Source of the DNA: Candidatus Methylomicrobium oryzae
Lineage (GTDB): Bacteria > Pseudomonadota > Gammaproteobacteria > Methylococcales > Methylomonadaceae
Direction: 5' to 3'
Length of the DNA: 64,000 nt
Assembly: GCF_016745425.1 (NCBI RefSeq)
Contig: NZ_JAERVK010000011.1
Location: forward strand, 62,001 to 126,000
Shown here: positions 8,850 through 15,625 of the stretch, piece by piece
How the letters are laid out: the number at the start of each line of letters is the position of its first letter
Numbering within the stretch: the first letter of the stretch is position 1
Notes under the pieces: model-generated
Database searches by the model: none
What the model was told of the DNA's origin: nothing
The model's input: only the letters and a program-made list of their open reading frames with translations
Program-made: the position numbers and the translations under genes

Positions 8850-8967
8850 GCCGTTAAGTCAAGAAATAAAGATACCGTAGAGTGGAAGCGTAGCGCATCC
8901 ACTGCACTGCCATTGCCGGATGCGTGAGCTACGCTTATCCGGCCTGCAGCTCTCTTGACTTAACGGC
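8850..8967. repeat. 118-bp nested palindromic element
   Basis: The ends form a perfect 15-base inverted repeat, GCCGTTAAGTCAAGA (8850-8864) against its complement at 8953-8967. Inside lies a second palindrome of the AAGCGTAGCGCATCC / GGATGCG-AGCTACGCTT type seen elsewhere in the window. It resembles a small REP/MITE-like insertion. The rest of the 519-base ffh-rpsP gap holds the hairpin at 8744-8768 and the rpsP promoter. I see no gene in it. Confidence 0.65.
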
Positions 8968-9175
8968 ATTGCCCTTGGAAAAGGGAGTTTCCCGGACTCA
9001 GAGTTTTCTTAAATCCCTTCCCTCAAGTCTTCTCGCAGGGTAAATAGTCAGGTTAGAGGGCATGTCGGCTACTCTGAAGGGCATAAAGAGCGTACTGGGT
9101 AATCGAACGCCGCCGATCCCTATTTGACATCTCACCCACAAGATCCACAAACCGAATTTTGAGCCTATTCCGCAC

Positions 9176-9203
9176 TTTACATATCGCTAAAATCGCGTAG
9201 AAT
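9176..9203 (+). promoter_or_regulatory. sigma-70-type promoter of the rpsP operon
   Basis: TTTACA (9176-9181) and TAGAAT (9198-9203) are separated by 16 bases, 45 bases ahead of the rpsP start. This is the best promoter match in the gap, and AGGA lies just before the ATG. Confidence 0.6.
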
Positions 9204-9247
9204 AGGCGGATTAATTTTTTGAATTAAATGTTTCGAGGAAAACTTTA

Positions 9248-9499
9248 ATGGTTACCATTCGCCTTACCAGAACCGGCGCGAAAAATCGTCCTTTTTATCA
9301 TGTCATCGTCGCCGACAGCAGAAGCGGCCGTGACGGTCGTTACATCGAGCGCGTCGGCTTCTTCAATCCTCTGGCGCGCGGCAACGAAGTCAGATTGCGT
9401 CTGGACAGCGAACGCGTCGAATACTGGAAATCGCACGGTGCGCAACCTTCCGATCGCGTTGCAAGACTGATTAAAGACGCTGCGAAGGCGTCGGCCTAA
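9248..9499 (+). CDS. rpsP: 30S ribosomal protein S16
   Basis: 83 residues, the usual size of bS16. The start [31 protein letters not shown] is diagnostic. It is the first gene of the conserved rpsP-rimM-trmD-rplS operon, preceded by GAGGA and a good promoter. It ends six bases before the rimM start, consistent with cotranscription. Confidence 0.98.
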   Translation: MVTIRLTRTGAKNRPFYHVIVADSRSGRDGRYIERVGFFNPLARGNEVRLRLDSERVEYWKSHGAQPSDRVARLIKDAAKASA

Positions 9500-9505
9500 T
9501 TCGGG

Positions 9506-10018
9506 TTGACCAAGGAACGCGATAACACCGTCTGCGTCGGCAAAATCTCCGGCGTTTTCGGTGTCAAAGGCTGGCTGAAGATTTTTTCTTATACCAGCCC
9601 GAAGGAAAATATCCTGACGTATTCTCCCTGGATTTTAATAAAAAAGGGCGAAACGAAGATTATCGAAATCGTTGACGGTCATTTGCACAGCGGTGGCGTG
9701 ATTGCCCAAATCAAGGGCGTGAGCGATCGCAATCAGGCGGAAACCCTGCTCGGCTACGAGATTTTTATCCGCCGCGAGCAATTGCCCGAGACGTCCGAAG
9801 GCGAGTATTACTGGTCCGATCTGATCGGGCTGGAAGTAGTGACGACCGAAGGCGTGGTATTGGGCGTCGTCGACAACCTGCTCGAAACCGGCGCGAACGA
9901 CGTATTGATCGTCAAAGGCGAGCGCGAGCGTGCGGTGCCGTTCATTCAGGGACGGACAATCGTGAAGGTCGACACCGATGCCGGCCGGATCGTGGCCGAT
10001 TGGGATCCCGAGTTTTAA
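9506..10018 (+). CDS. rimM: ribosome maturation factor RimM
   Basis: 170 residues, normal for RimM, which assists 30S head assembly and binds uS19. It starts with TTG at 9506, six bases after the rpsP stop. VCVGKISGVFGVKGWLKIFSYT is the RimM N-terminal domain signature. The PRC-barrel-like C-terminal half contains YYWSDLIGLEV and ETGANDVLIVKG. Its position between rpsP and trmD confirms the call. Confidence 0.97.
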   Translation: MTKERDNTVCVGKISGVFGVKGWLKIFSYTSPKENILTYSPWILIKKGETKIIEIVDGHLHSGGVIAQIKGVSDRNQAETLLGYEIFIRREQLPETSEGEYYWSDLIGLEVVTTEGVVLGVVDNLLETGANDVLIVKGERERAVPFIQGRTIVKVDTDAGRIVADWDPEF

Positions 10019-10027
10019 ATCGGCGGC

Positions 10028-10771
10028 ATGCGTTTCGATGTCGTTTCGATTTTCCCGGACATGGTGGCTGGCGCTGCCAGCTACGGGGTCACCGGCAGGG
10101 CGATCGAGCGGCAGCTCGTCAGCCTGAACCTGTGGAATCCCAGGGATTATACCGAAGACCGCCACCGGACCGTCGATGATCGGCCCTACGGCGGTGGCCC
10201 GGGCATGGTGATGAAGTATCCGCCTCTGCACGATGCGGTGGCGGCGGCGAAAGCGGCGGGCGAAAGTCCCGCCAAAGTGGTCTACTTAAGTCCTCAAGGC
10301 AGATTATTGACCCAGGAAATGTTGGCCGAGGCCAGCCGACTCAGTCAATTGATTCTTGTCGCAGGGCGTTATGAAGGCGTCGACGAGCGCTTCGTCGAAC
10401 TCGATTGCGACGAGGAATGGTCGCTGGGCGACTACGTGATCAGCGGCGGCGAATTGGCCGCCTTGATCGTAATCGACGGGGTAACGCGGTTATTGCCCGG
10501 CGTGCTCGGCGATGAAGCGTCCGCGGAGCAGGATTCGCACCGGAACGGCTTGTTGGATTGCCCGCACTATACCCGGCCCGAGCATCTGGACGGCCATCCG
10601 GTGCCGAAGGTGTTGCTGGGCGGCAATCATGCCGAAATCGAGCGCTGGCGAATGAAACAGGCGCTCGGCAGAACATGGCTAAGACGCCCGGACTTGCTGG
10701 AAAAAATGCAGTTGAGCCCGGATCAGCAAGCCCTGCTGAATGAATTTAAAATTGAACTTGATGTTTATTAG
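10028..10771 (+). CDS. trmD: tRNA (guanine-N1)-methyltransferase
   Basis: 247 residues. It makes m1G37 in tRNA using S-adenosylmethionine, which prevents +1 frameshifting. Trefoil-knot SPOUT motifs are visible: the start [62 protein letters not shown], then a C-terminal TRP-EHLDG region. It starts nine bases after rimM and is followed eight bases later by rplS. Confidence 0.98.
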   Translation: MRFDVVSIFPDMVAGAASYGVTGRAIERQLVSLNLWNPRDYTEDRHRTVDDRPYGGGPGMVMKYPPLHDAVAAAKAAGESPAKVVYLSPQGRLLTQEMLAEASRLSQLILVAGRYEGVDERFVELDCDEEWSLGDYVISGGELAALIVIDGVTRLLPGVLGDEASAEQDSHRNGLLDCPHYTRPEHLDGHPVPKVLLGGNHAEIERWRMKQALGRTWLRRPDLLEKMQLSPDQQALLNEFKIELDVY

Positions 10772-10779
10772 GTGTGGTA

Positions 10780-11124
10780 ATGAGCAATATTATTGAAGCA
10801 TTGGAAAAAGAACAATTAAAGCAGATCCCGGAATTCGGGCCTGGTGATACCGTGGTCGTGCAAGTCCGGGTGAAGGAAGGCGAGCGTGAAAGAATCCAGG
10901 CGTTCGAAGGCGTCGTGATCGCGAAGCGCAACCGCGGTCTGAACTCTGCTTTCACCGTCAGAAAAATTTCGCACGGCACCGGCGTCGAGCGTGTTTTCCA
11001 GACGCACAGCCCGCTGATCAGCGAAATCCAGGTCAAGCGCCGCGGCGACGTGCGTCGGGCGAAGCTGTACTACCTGCGCGATCTGACCGGTAAGGCGGCG
11101 AGAATCAAGGAAAAACTGTCCTAA
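10780..11124 (+). CDS. rplS: 50S ribosomal protein L19
   Basis: 114 residues, standard for bL19, which contacts 16S rRNA at the subunit interface. The ATG at 10780 ([13 protein letters not shown]) is chosen over a GTG at 10774 because it matches family N-termini and is preceded by [24 protein letters not shown] and [13 protein letters not shown] are diagnostic. It is the last gene of the operon, closed by the terminator at 11150-11177. Confidence 0.98.
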   Translation: MSNIIEALEKEQLKQIPEFGPGDTVVVQVRVKEGERERIQAFEGVVIAKRNRGLNSAFTVRKISHGTGVERVFQTHSPLISEIQVKRRGDVRRAKLYYLRDLTGKAARIKEKLS

Positions 11125-11149
11125 GTTTTTCAGTTTTTCTCAGGAATCA

Positions 11150-11177
11150 AAAAAGGCGGCTTCGGGTCGCCTTTTTT
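11150..11177 (+). terminator. rho-independent terminator of the rplS operon
   Basis: AAAAAGGCG pairs with CGCCTTTTT around GCTTCGGGT, followed by the T tract up to 11177. It is 26 bases after the rplS stop. Confidence 0.85.
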
Positions 11178-11244
11178 ATTTGTGGTTATTTAAGGCTCTT
11201 TCTTTCAGTGGATTGACCAACTTACACGGTCAGCGACCCCAGTT

Positions 11245-11360
11245 CGTAGGATGCGCTGACCATCGGGAAGCGCATCGTTTGTGATCGGTGCTTCATAATG
11301 CCAATAAGAAGGTGCCTCTCTCGCTAACGATGCGCTTCACTTCGTTCAGCGCATCCTACG
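11245..11360. repeat. long REP-like inverted repeat (GTAGGATGCGC type)
   Basis: Two 33-base arms (11245-11277 and 11328-11360) are inverted copies, both beginning CGTAGGATGCGCTGA from outside and ending AAGCGCATCG inside; only the middle of each arm differs. A ~50-base spacer lies between them. The element marks the left boundary of the attC/DUF2971 block. The rest of the 549-base stretch from 11125 to 11673 holds the terminator, an AT-rich fragment and the attC-like site. Confidence 0.8.
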
Positions 11361-11494
11361 GCCCTCATCTGGCATATGCCCATATGGTTGATTACTTTGT
11401 CTCGGATGACAAATTTTATAAAAAATTCAAAAACAATGAAATACTAAAAGTTAACTTTATTAAATTCGATGAATACAATGAAATATGCAAATGA
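11361..11494 (+). pseudogene. possible truncated cassette reading frame
   Basis: An AT-rich frame that stays open from within the REP-like repeat to a stop at 11494. The last ~40 residues (VDYFVSDDKFYKKFKNNEI, then LKVNFIKFDEYNEICK) look protein-like, while its only ATG (11288) lies in the repeat. It ends 43 bases before the attC-like site, where a cassette gene would end. I read it as the 3' remnant of a cassette gene cut by the palindrome; no family is recognised. Confidence 0.35.
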
Positions 11495-11537
11495 ATATAA
11501 ATTCAACTTCAAAAATAATGGCAGACTTTATAAATCC

Positions 11538-11660
11538 ACCTAACAAAGCGATGCAGCTGAAAACGCCCTTTGGTTCTTTCTTCAATTTCGATGGTTACTC
11601 GAAGTTTCCGACTTCGGTCGATTTCCCGAGGGGCGTTTCCGCTGATCTTGAACATTAGAT
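11538..11660 (+). other. integron attC-like recombination site
   Basis: The site begins with ACCTAAC (11538-11544), a full match to the attC R'' consensus RYYYAAC, and ends with ATTAGAT (11654-11660), one base from the R' consensus GTTRRRY. Between them, GATGCAGCTGAAAACGCCC and the complement of GGGCGTTTCCGCTGATC pair into a long stem with an unpaired G, like the extrahelical bases of attC. The length, 123 bp, is within the usual attC range. The next gene starts 14 bases later, as in a cassette array. The altered G in R' suggests a decayed site. Confidence 0.6.
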
Positions 11661-11673
11661 CGCACCGAACGCC

Positions 11674-12525
11674 ATGTCTATCGCTAGCATCTACCACTAC
11701 ACCAGCATTGAGTCGCTCGCCCTCATACTGAAGACGCGCAAGCTTCGATTCACGCGACTCGATGGTGTTGACGACGTTCGAGAGGCTCAGGCCCACGTCG
11801 GAATCGACTTTGGGAAGTTCTTCTTCGTAAGCTGCTGGACCCAACAGACCGAAGAGAGCATCCCTCAGTGGAGCATGTACAGCCGCGAGATGCAGGGCGT
11901 CCGTCTCGAACTTCCAGAGTTTCCGTTTGCCAACGATCCCCTACGGCCAAAACCCGGATGGGGCGGCATCGAGTGGCAAGGAGACCTTTTGAGCCCGCTG
12001 TCGTTCGAGGTGCTTTGGGGGTCAAGCTACTTCATCGTTCCCATGTTTCTCAAACGGGAGCACTTTGCAGGGCCGGTCGAGTATGTTTCCAACGTCTCCG
12101 ACGTGTATGCGCATTCCATCCGCAGAGAAGTTCATCCAGATGGACGGGTGAACCTGAAGATCGATGGCCTCCCACTGCTGCCTCGCCGAAAGTCAGCCGA
12201 ATGGTTCTTCCAGAAGGAGTATCGGTTCTCGCTATTCGTACTGCCTTCACTGCCCGTTCCACCTGCGGGCCCGGGCACGCCGCAGTTCTTCGAGAGCGTC
12301 GGGCAACATATGAGCAACTCATTCATCAACAACATCGACCCTGGGATCACCTACGTAGATGTACCACTATCCGACCAGGCAATTCAGAGTCTCGTTGTTC
12401 GAACTGGGCCACTGGCTACGCCCGGCGGTCGGGCGTGCGTCGAAGCGCTCGTTGCTCAGCTTGCACCGCAGGCACGTATCGAGCAAAGCGGGCTCTCCGG
12501 CGCAATTCGTGCAAAGGGGCGGTAG
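11674..12525 (+). CDS. DUF2971 family protein, probable integron cassette gene
   Basis: 283 residues. The start IYHYTSIESLALILKTRKLRFTRLDGVDDVREA and then FVSCWTQQTEESIPQWSMYS match DUF2971, a family of unknown biochemical function often found in accessory DNA. No signal peptide or membrane segment. It begins 14 bases after the attC-like site and its stop is almost in contact with a REP-like palindrome at 12530, so a downstream attC, if any, has been lost. Codon choice (many CTC, TTC and GAG) looks unlike the flanking core genes, consistent with transfer. A defence role is possible but unsupported here. Confidence 0.75.
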   Translation: MSIASIYHYTSIESLALILKTRKLRFTRLDGVDDVREAQAHVGIDFGKFFFVSCWTQQTEESIPQWSMYSREMQGVRLELPEFPFANDPLRPKPGWGGIEWQGDLLSPLSFEVLWGSSYFIVPMFLKREHFAGPVEYVSNVSDVYAHSIRREVHPDGRVNLKIDGLPLLPRRKSAEWFFQKEYRFSLFVLPSLPVPPAGPGTPQFFESVGQHMSNSFINNIDPGITYVDVPLSDQAIQSLVVRTGPLATPGGRACVEALVAQLAPQARIEQSGLSGAIRAKGR

Positions 12526-12529
12526 GGCC

Positions 12530-12606
12530 GTAGGTACGATTAGCAAAGCGTAATCGTACGAATTTGGATTGGCTTCCTCCGATTACGTTTCGCTAATCGG
12601 AGCTAC
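12530..12606. repeat. REP-like double palindrome
   Basis: GTAGGTACGATTAGC (12530-12544) faces GCTAATCGGAGCTAC (12592-12606), and each half is itself a hairpin (GTACGATTAGC..GCGTAATCGTAC; CCGATTAC..GCTAATCGG). It starts four bases after the DUF2971 stop. The remainder of the 386-base gap to 12911 holds some weak hairpins near 12685 and 12750 and no gene I can support. Confidence 0.7.
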
Positions 12607-12911
12607 AAATATTTTTAGGTACTTTATGCGCCACAATCGTGGTGCAGTCGCCTTGGCATATTACGCCGAATGAGGTTCGGCTGGCATGCGTTTTTCGTGC
12701 CCACGCGGAACCGGGCCGCGATGTAAAAGGCGCGTACCCTACATTGTTTCTGGCGGCCTTTTTTATGCGCGAGAGCCGTAGTGGGCGTTTTTCTGCTTGA
12801 AGAAATTCAAATTTTCTATTTCTTGACACGTTGGCTTTGGATATACTTCGCCGAAGCCTCCTCACTCAGACTACGAGCGGCTGAAAATGCGCTTTTCGAA
12901 GGTGAAACATC

Positions 12912-13388
12912 ATGAACTGGCAGGAAGTCTGCGAGCATCCCAGCTTAAAAAATTTACCCTTTAAAATCGAACTGGACGAATACGGGCATATTGTCATGAG
13001 TCCTGTCAAAATTAATCATTCCATTTTACAGGGCGAAATAGAATTTACTTTGCGCTCCCTGCTCAAGGAAGGGAAAACGCTGCCTGAGTGCGCGATTAAA
13101 ACCCGCAAAGGAACAAAAGTTGCGGACGTAGCATGGGCTTCATTGGATGTATTGGCAAGGATTAAAGGAGAAGTCGAAGCCTCGATCGCCCCAGAAATTT
13201 GCGTCGAAATCGTTTCCGGCAGTAATACAAAAAAAGAAATGGCGGAAAAAAGACAACTATATTTCGAAGCGGGAGCAAAAGAAGTTTGGTTATGTAATGA
13301 AAGCGGTGAATTGATTTTTTTTAACGCCGAACAACAGTTAGTTCATTCCGAAGTAGTTCCTCTGTTTCCCGATAAGATCGAAATATGA
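12912..13388 (+). CDS. Uma2 family (DUF820) endonuclease-like protein
   Basis: 158 residues. Uma2 proteins have a PD-(D/E)xK nuclease fold; their natural role is mostly unknown. Visible motifs are MNWQEVCEHPSLKNLPFKIELDEYG, the long helix FTLRSLLKEG, VADVAWAS (the metal-binding D), PEICVEIVSGSN (the E-x-x pair), KKEMAEKRQLYFEAGAKEVW. Length is slightly short for the family (about 185) but the catalytic core is complete. It has no obvious partner gene and lies in the accessory patch. Confidence 0.85.
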   Translation: MNWQEVCEHPSLKNLPFKIELDEYGHIVMSPVKINHSILQGEIEFTLRSLLKEGKTLPECAIKTRKGTKVADVAWASLDVLARIKGEVEASIAPEICVEIVSGSNTKKEMAEKRQLYFEAGAKEVWLCNESGELIFFNAEQQLVHSEVVPLFPDKIEI

Positions 13389-13443
13389 CCCTTGTAAGGT
13401 ACCAGCTCACCCTGCCTTATCTTTTTTCGAAAAACCCGTGTAA

Positions 13444-13470
13444 GGCGGAACCGGTTTGCCGGGTTCCGCC
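13444..13470. repeat. GGCGGAACC palindrome, copy 1
   Basis: GGCGGAACC (13444-13452) and GGTTCCGCC (13462-13470) form a 9-bp stem. A second copy is at 14781-14800. Confidence 0.6.
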
Positions 13471-13553
13471 ATAGGGGATGGAGCAGAGTACCGGAGGGTT
13501 TCTGTGAGCCTGATGCGGTGAGCGTAACTTTGCTTTTTTGTCGGCTTCAAATT

Positions 13554-13578
13554 GGCGGATCGCCTATCGGCATCCGCC
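13554..13578. repeat. GGCGGAT palindrome with CCTACG flank
   Basis: GGCGGAT (13554-13560) faces ATCCGCC (13572-13578), then CTACG. The same outer sequence borders the larger palindrome at 42857-42921, so it is a small member of the REP-like set. It ends ten bases from the RES toxin stop. Confidence 0.5.
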
Positions 13579-13588
13579 CTACGACGGC

Positions 13589-14050
13589 TTATCTTTTTTC
13601 GAAAAGCCGCTTGTCCCAGATGATCGGCTCGGGCGGGGCGATGATCAGTTTTTGCGCATCCGGATGATGGGGGTTGACCAGGGCGTTGGCATCCAGACGG
13701 GCGATCACCGACGGCACGACCAGGACCGCCGTTCTCGATTCCCCCAGCCATTGATCGCCGAAAGCTCTGGCAACTGCGTTGTCTTCAATATCCCACCCGG
13801 CAGGAAGCGACTCGGCATCGTGCATTTCAACCGATACCGAATCGAGTGCTTCGGCGATTACATAAACATGCGTCGTCGGAATTCGGCCGATGTTCGCATG
13901 CGCCAGAATTTCGACCATTGCGCAGGAATAACTCAACGAGCCGTAAATGACCGGCCGGCCGGGACTGTTCCACCGGCCCCCGACAATCGCTGCGCCGGTG
14001 CCGTCCCACACCGGATGCCGGTTGTCGGCTATCCGGAAAATCCGCATCAT
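13589..14050 (-). CDS. RES domain toxin
   Basis: 153 residues. RES toxins of type II systems break down NAD+. Family features visible: RIFRIADNRHPVWDGTGAAIVGGRWNSPGRPVIYGS (the R, GGRWN and Y around the active site), SCAMVEILAHANIG (the conserved E), then LPAGWD and the C-terminal region VVPSVIARLDANALVNPHHPDA. It starts inside the stop of the upstream antitoxin gene (ATGATG), so the pair is translationally coupled. The last codons are repeated 172 bases downstream. Confidence 0.9.
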   Translation of the reverse strand: MMRIFRIADNRHPVWDGTGAAIVGGRWNSPGRPVIYGSLSYSCAMVEILAHANIGRIPTTHVYVIAEALDSVSVEMHDAESLPAGWDIEDNAVARAFGDQWLGESRTAVLVVPSVIARLDANALVNPHHPDAQKLIIAPPEPIIWDKRLFEKR

Positions 14051-14475
14051 GCCGCGATACCGTAAAACAGTTTCCAGAGCAGTTCTTCGACACGGCGCGC
14101 GCCGAGTTCGGTCATCGACACTTCGAGCGGCGTCCGGCCTTCCAGCATCGGATGAGAGGTGTGCAGAAACGCTCTTGCTTCATCATCCGAAACCCAGACA
14201 TAGTGTGCCGTCGCATAAACCCTGGCTAGACGTTCGGCGCGTTCCGATTCTTCCGGGCTCAGCCGGTCGCGGCGGCGCTTGAAGGTTGCCTCGGGCACGA
14301 TCCGATACAACAGCCGCTTTTTTTCCTCCAGACTCAAACCGATGCGCTCGACGCTCGCCTTGAGCGCTTTTTTAGGCAAGCCTTCGGCAACCAGCCGGTC
14401 GAGTTCGGAAAAGGAATGCGGAACGGTTTCCAGTTCCATCACGGAAGCGATATTTTCAGGCGTAACGAGTAGCAT
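14047..14475 (-). CDS. Xre/MbcA/ParS-type antitoxin of the RES toxin
   Basis: 142 residues. The C-terminal part has the DUF2384 toxin-binding domain (SDDEARAFLHTSHPMLEGRTPLEVSMTELGARRVEELLWKLFYGI). The N-terminal part (FSELDRLVAEGLPKKALKASVERIGLSLEEKKRLLYRIVPEATFKRR) is the Xre-like DNA-binding half. Antitoxin-first order and a 4-base overlap with the RES gene are the standard arrangement. Autoregulation by the complex is expected from the family; I found no clear operator. Confidence 0.9.
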   Translation of the reverse strand: MLLVTPENIASVMELETVPHSFSELDRLVAEGLPKKALKASVERIGLSLEEKKRLLYRIVPEATFKRRRDRLSPEESERAERLARVYATAHYVWVSDDEARAFLHTSHPMLEGRTPLEVSMTELGARRVEELLWKLFYGIAA

Positions 14476-14780
14476 GGCGAAGACTGTCAGGTATCATTTT
14501 GACGATATTAATGGATCGAATGATGCCGCTTGTCAAGCGAAGATTTCAAAACGGGAATGGCTAGGCGGCTGTGCTGTAGGGCGGGCACGATGGGTTTTAT
14601 GGGTTCACGCGGAATAGGATGGTAATCCCGAAGGGTGAGTCGAAAATCTGCCTGTCGTACATCTTGATTCGACCTCGATAGTTTGAATGATTTCTTAATT
14701 AGGGCCTTTTCACTTTTACTACGGCGCTTTTTGTGTCACCGAGCTCCTTTTGCACTGCTGCGGGCGCATAGAATTCCCAA

Positions 14781-14800
14781 GGCGGAACACCGGTTCCGCC
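14781..14800. repeat. GGCGGAACC palindrome, copy 2
   Basis: GGCGGAAC (14781-14788) faces GTTCCGCC (14793-14800). It lies close to the 3' end of the next minus-strand gene. The stretch 14476-14810 otherwise holds only the antitoxin upstream region and no gene I can support. Confidence 0.5.
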
Positions 14801-14810
14801 CTGTGAATGG

Positions 14811-15173
14811 CTAGACGCTTTCAATATCCGAGCGCGATCCGGATTGGAGGCTCCACTCTCCGATGTTTTGCTCTTTCCCGAGATGGTGCCAGTTGCTTTC
14901 AATCCATTCTTTAATCTGGGCATGGCTACGCAAATGGCCGGGCATTCTTTCCTGTATCAAGCGCTCGACCTCCAAGACATCAAATCTTCGCTTGAAGGGA
15001 GTGTTTTCCATTAAATGGTTCAAGAAATCAAGCATCTCGTAACCCTGATTTCTATCCAGTTGCTCAATATCCGGATGTCCCTTAATTCCTGTATTACCGC
15101 TGATATACTCCGAACTCCATGAATAATGATATTTGCTATCGTTCAGATCGGAAGCTTTTATTTTTACCGTCAT
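14811..15173 (-). CDS. hypothetical protein in the accessory patch
   Basis: 120 residues from the ATG at 15173, which has AGGTG just before it; a further in-frame ATG lies upstream at 15206. The sequence (MTVKIKASDLNDSKYHYSWSS... FLNHLMENTPFKRRFDVLEVERLIQERMPGHLRSHAQIKEWIESNW) is soluble and mixed alpha. I do not recognise a family. Lower GC than the surroundings and the accessory setting suggest acquisition. Confidence 0.55.
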   Translation of the reverse strand: MTVKIKASDLNDSKYHYSWSSEYISGNTGIKGHPDIEQLDRNQGYEMLDFLNHLMENTPFKRRFDVLEVERLIQERMPGHLRSHAQIKEWIESNWHHLGKEQNIGEWSLQSGSRSDIESV

Positions 15174-15625
15174 AACGCACCTATATGGAATATGAACTTC
15201 CATCAAAGAAAATTATATACGCGCAAGAGATAGTAAAAATATTATTAACGAACAAATTACTTATTATTAATAGAGTCTAATATTGCAAAAGGTTTTTAAT
15301 GTGAAAGCAAGTAAAAATCGATCTATGAAAATATCAGACGTAATTTCAATATTCTCTTACGCCATCCCGTCCCATCGCCCCTCTGTTGCCGTCATAACGA
15401 CGAATGAGACCATGATCGGGCATTTCCTTCCCGATACTCATTCCGTCAAAAGTCTACCCCCAGACGAAAATATTGGTCGCATTTCTCGTTGCGAAGTTCA
15501 AGAATTTTTTGTCCGTTGGCTGTGTATTCCCGGGGTGAACTCGAAAAACGGCGAGGCATCCAATGTGGAAAGTCATAAACGGAAAATGAAGCGCTCTATT
15601 CGTTACAGGCGCAGGAGAGATTTGC
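15174..15625. other. AT-rich gap before glgC
   Basis: 452 bases. The first ~150 are AT-rich. A 119-codon open frame at 15283-15642 runs into glgC and has no family resemblance or ribosome binding site, so I do not call it. AGGAGA seven bases before 15626 is the glgC ribosome binding site. No promoter can be named with confidence. Confidence 0.5.

Larger units (their letters stand above)
13416..13605. repeat. 18-bp direct repeat flanking a palindrome-bearing insert
   Basis: CTTATCTTTTTTCGAAAA occurs at 13416-13433 and again at 13588-13605, 172 bases apart. The second copy is the 3' end of the RES toxin gene (encoding the last residues LFEKR and stop on the minus strand). The interval holds the GGCGGAACC palindrome and a GGCGGAT...ATCCGCC palindrome. 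It reads as a partial duplication of the toxin end or an insertion that duplicated its target. Confidence 0.6.

Noticed and set aside
11288-11494. A complete small gene starting at the ATG at 11288
   Set aside because: The first half is encoded by the REP-like palindrome, so a whole functional gene is unlikely. Only the 3' part is listed, as a possible remnant.
12593-12865. A 90-codon minus-strand frame between DUF2971 and Uma2
   Set aside because: Basic low-information sequence, starts in intergenic hairpins, and has no recognisable motif.
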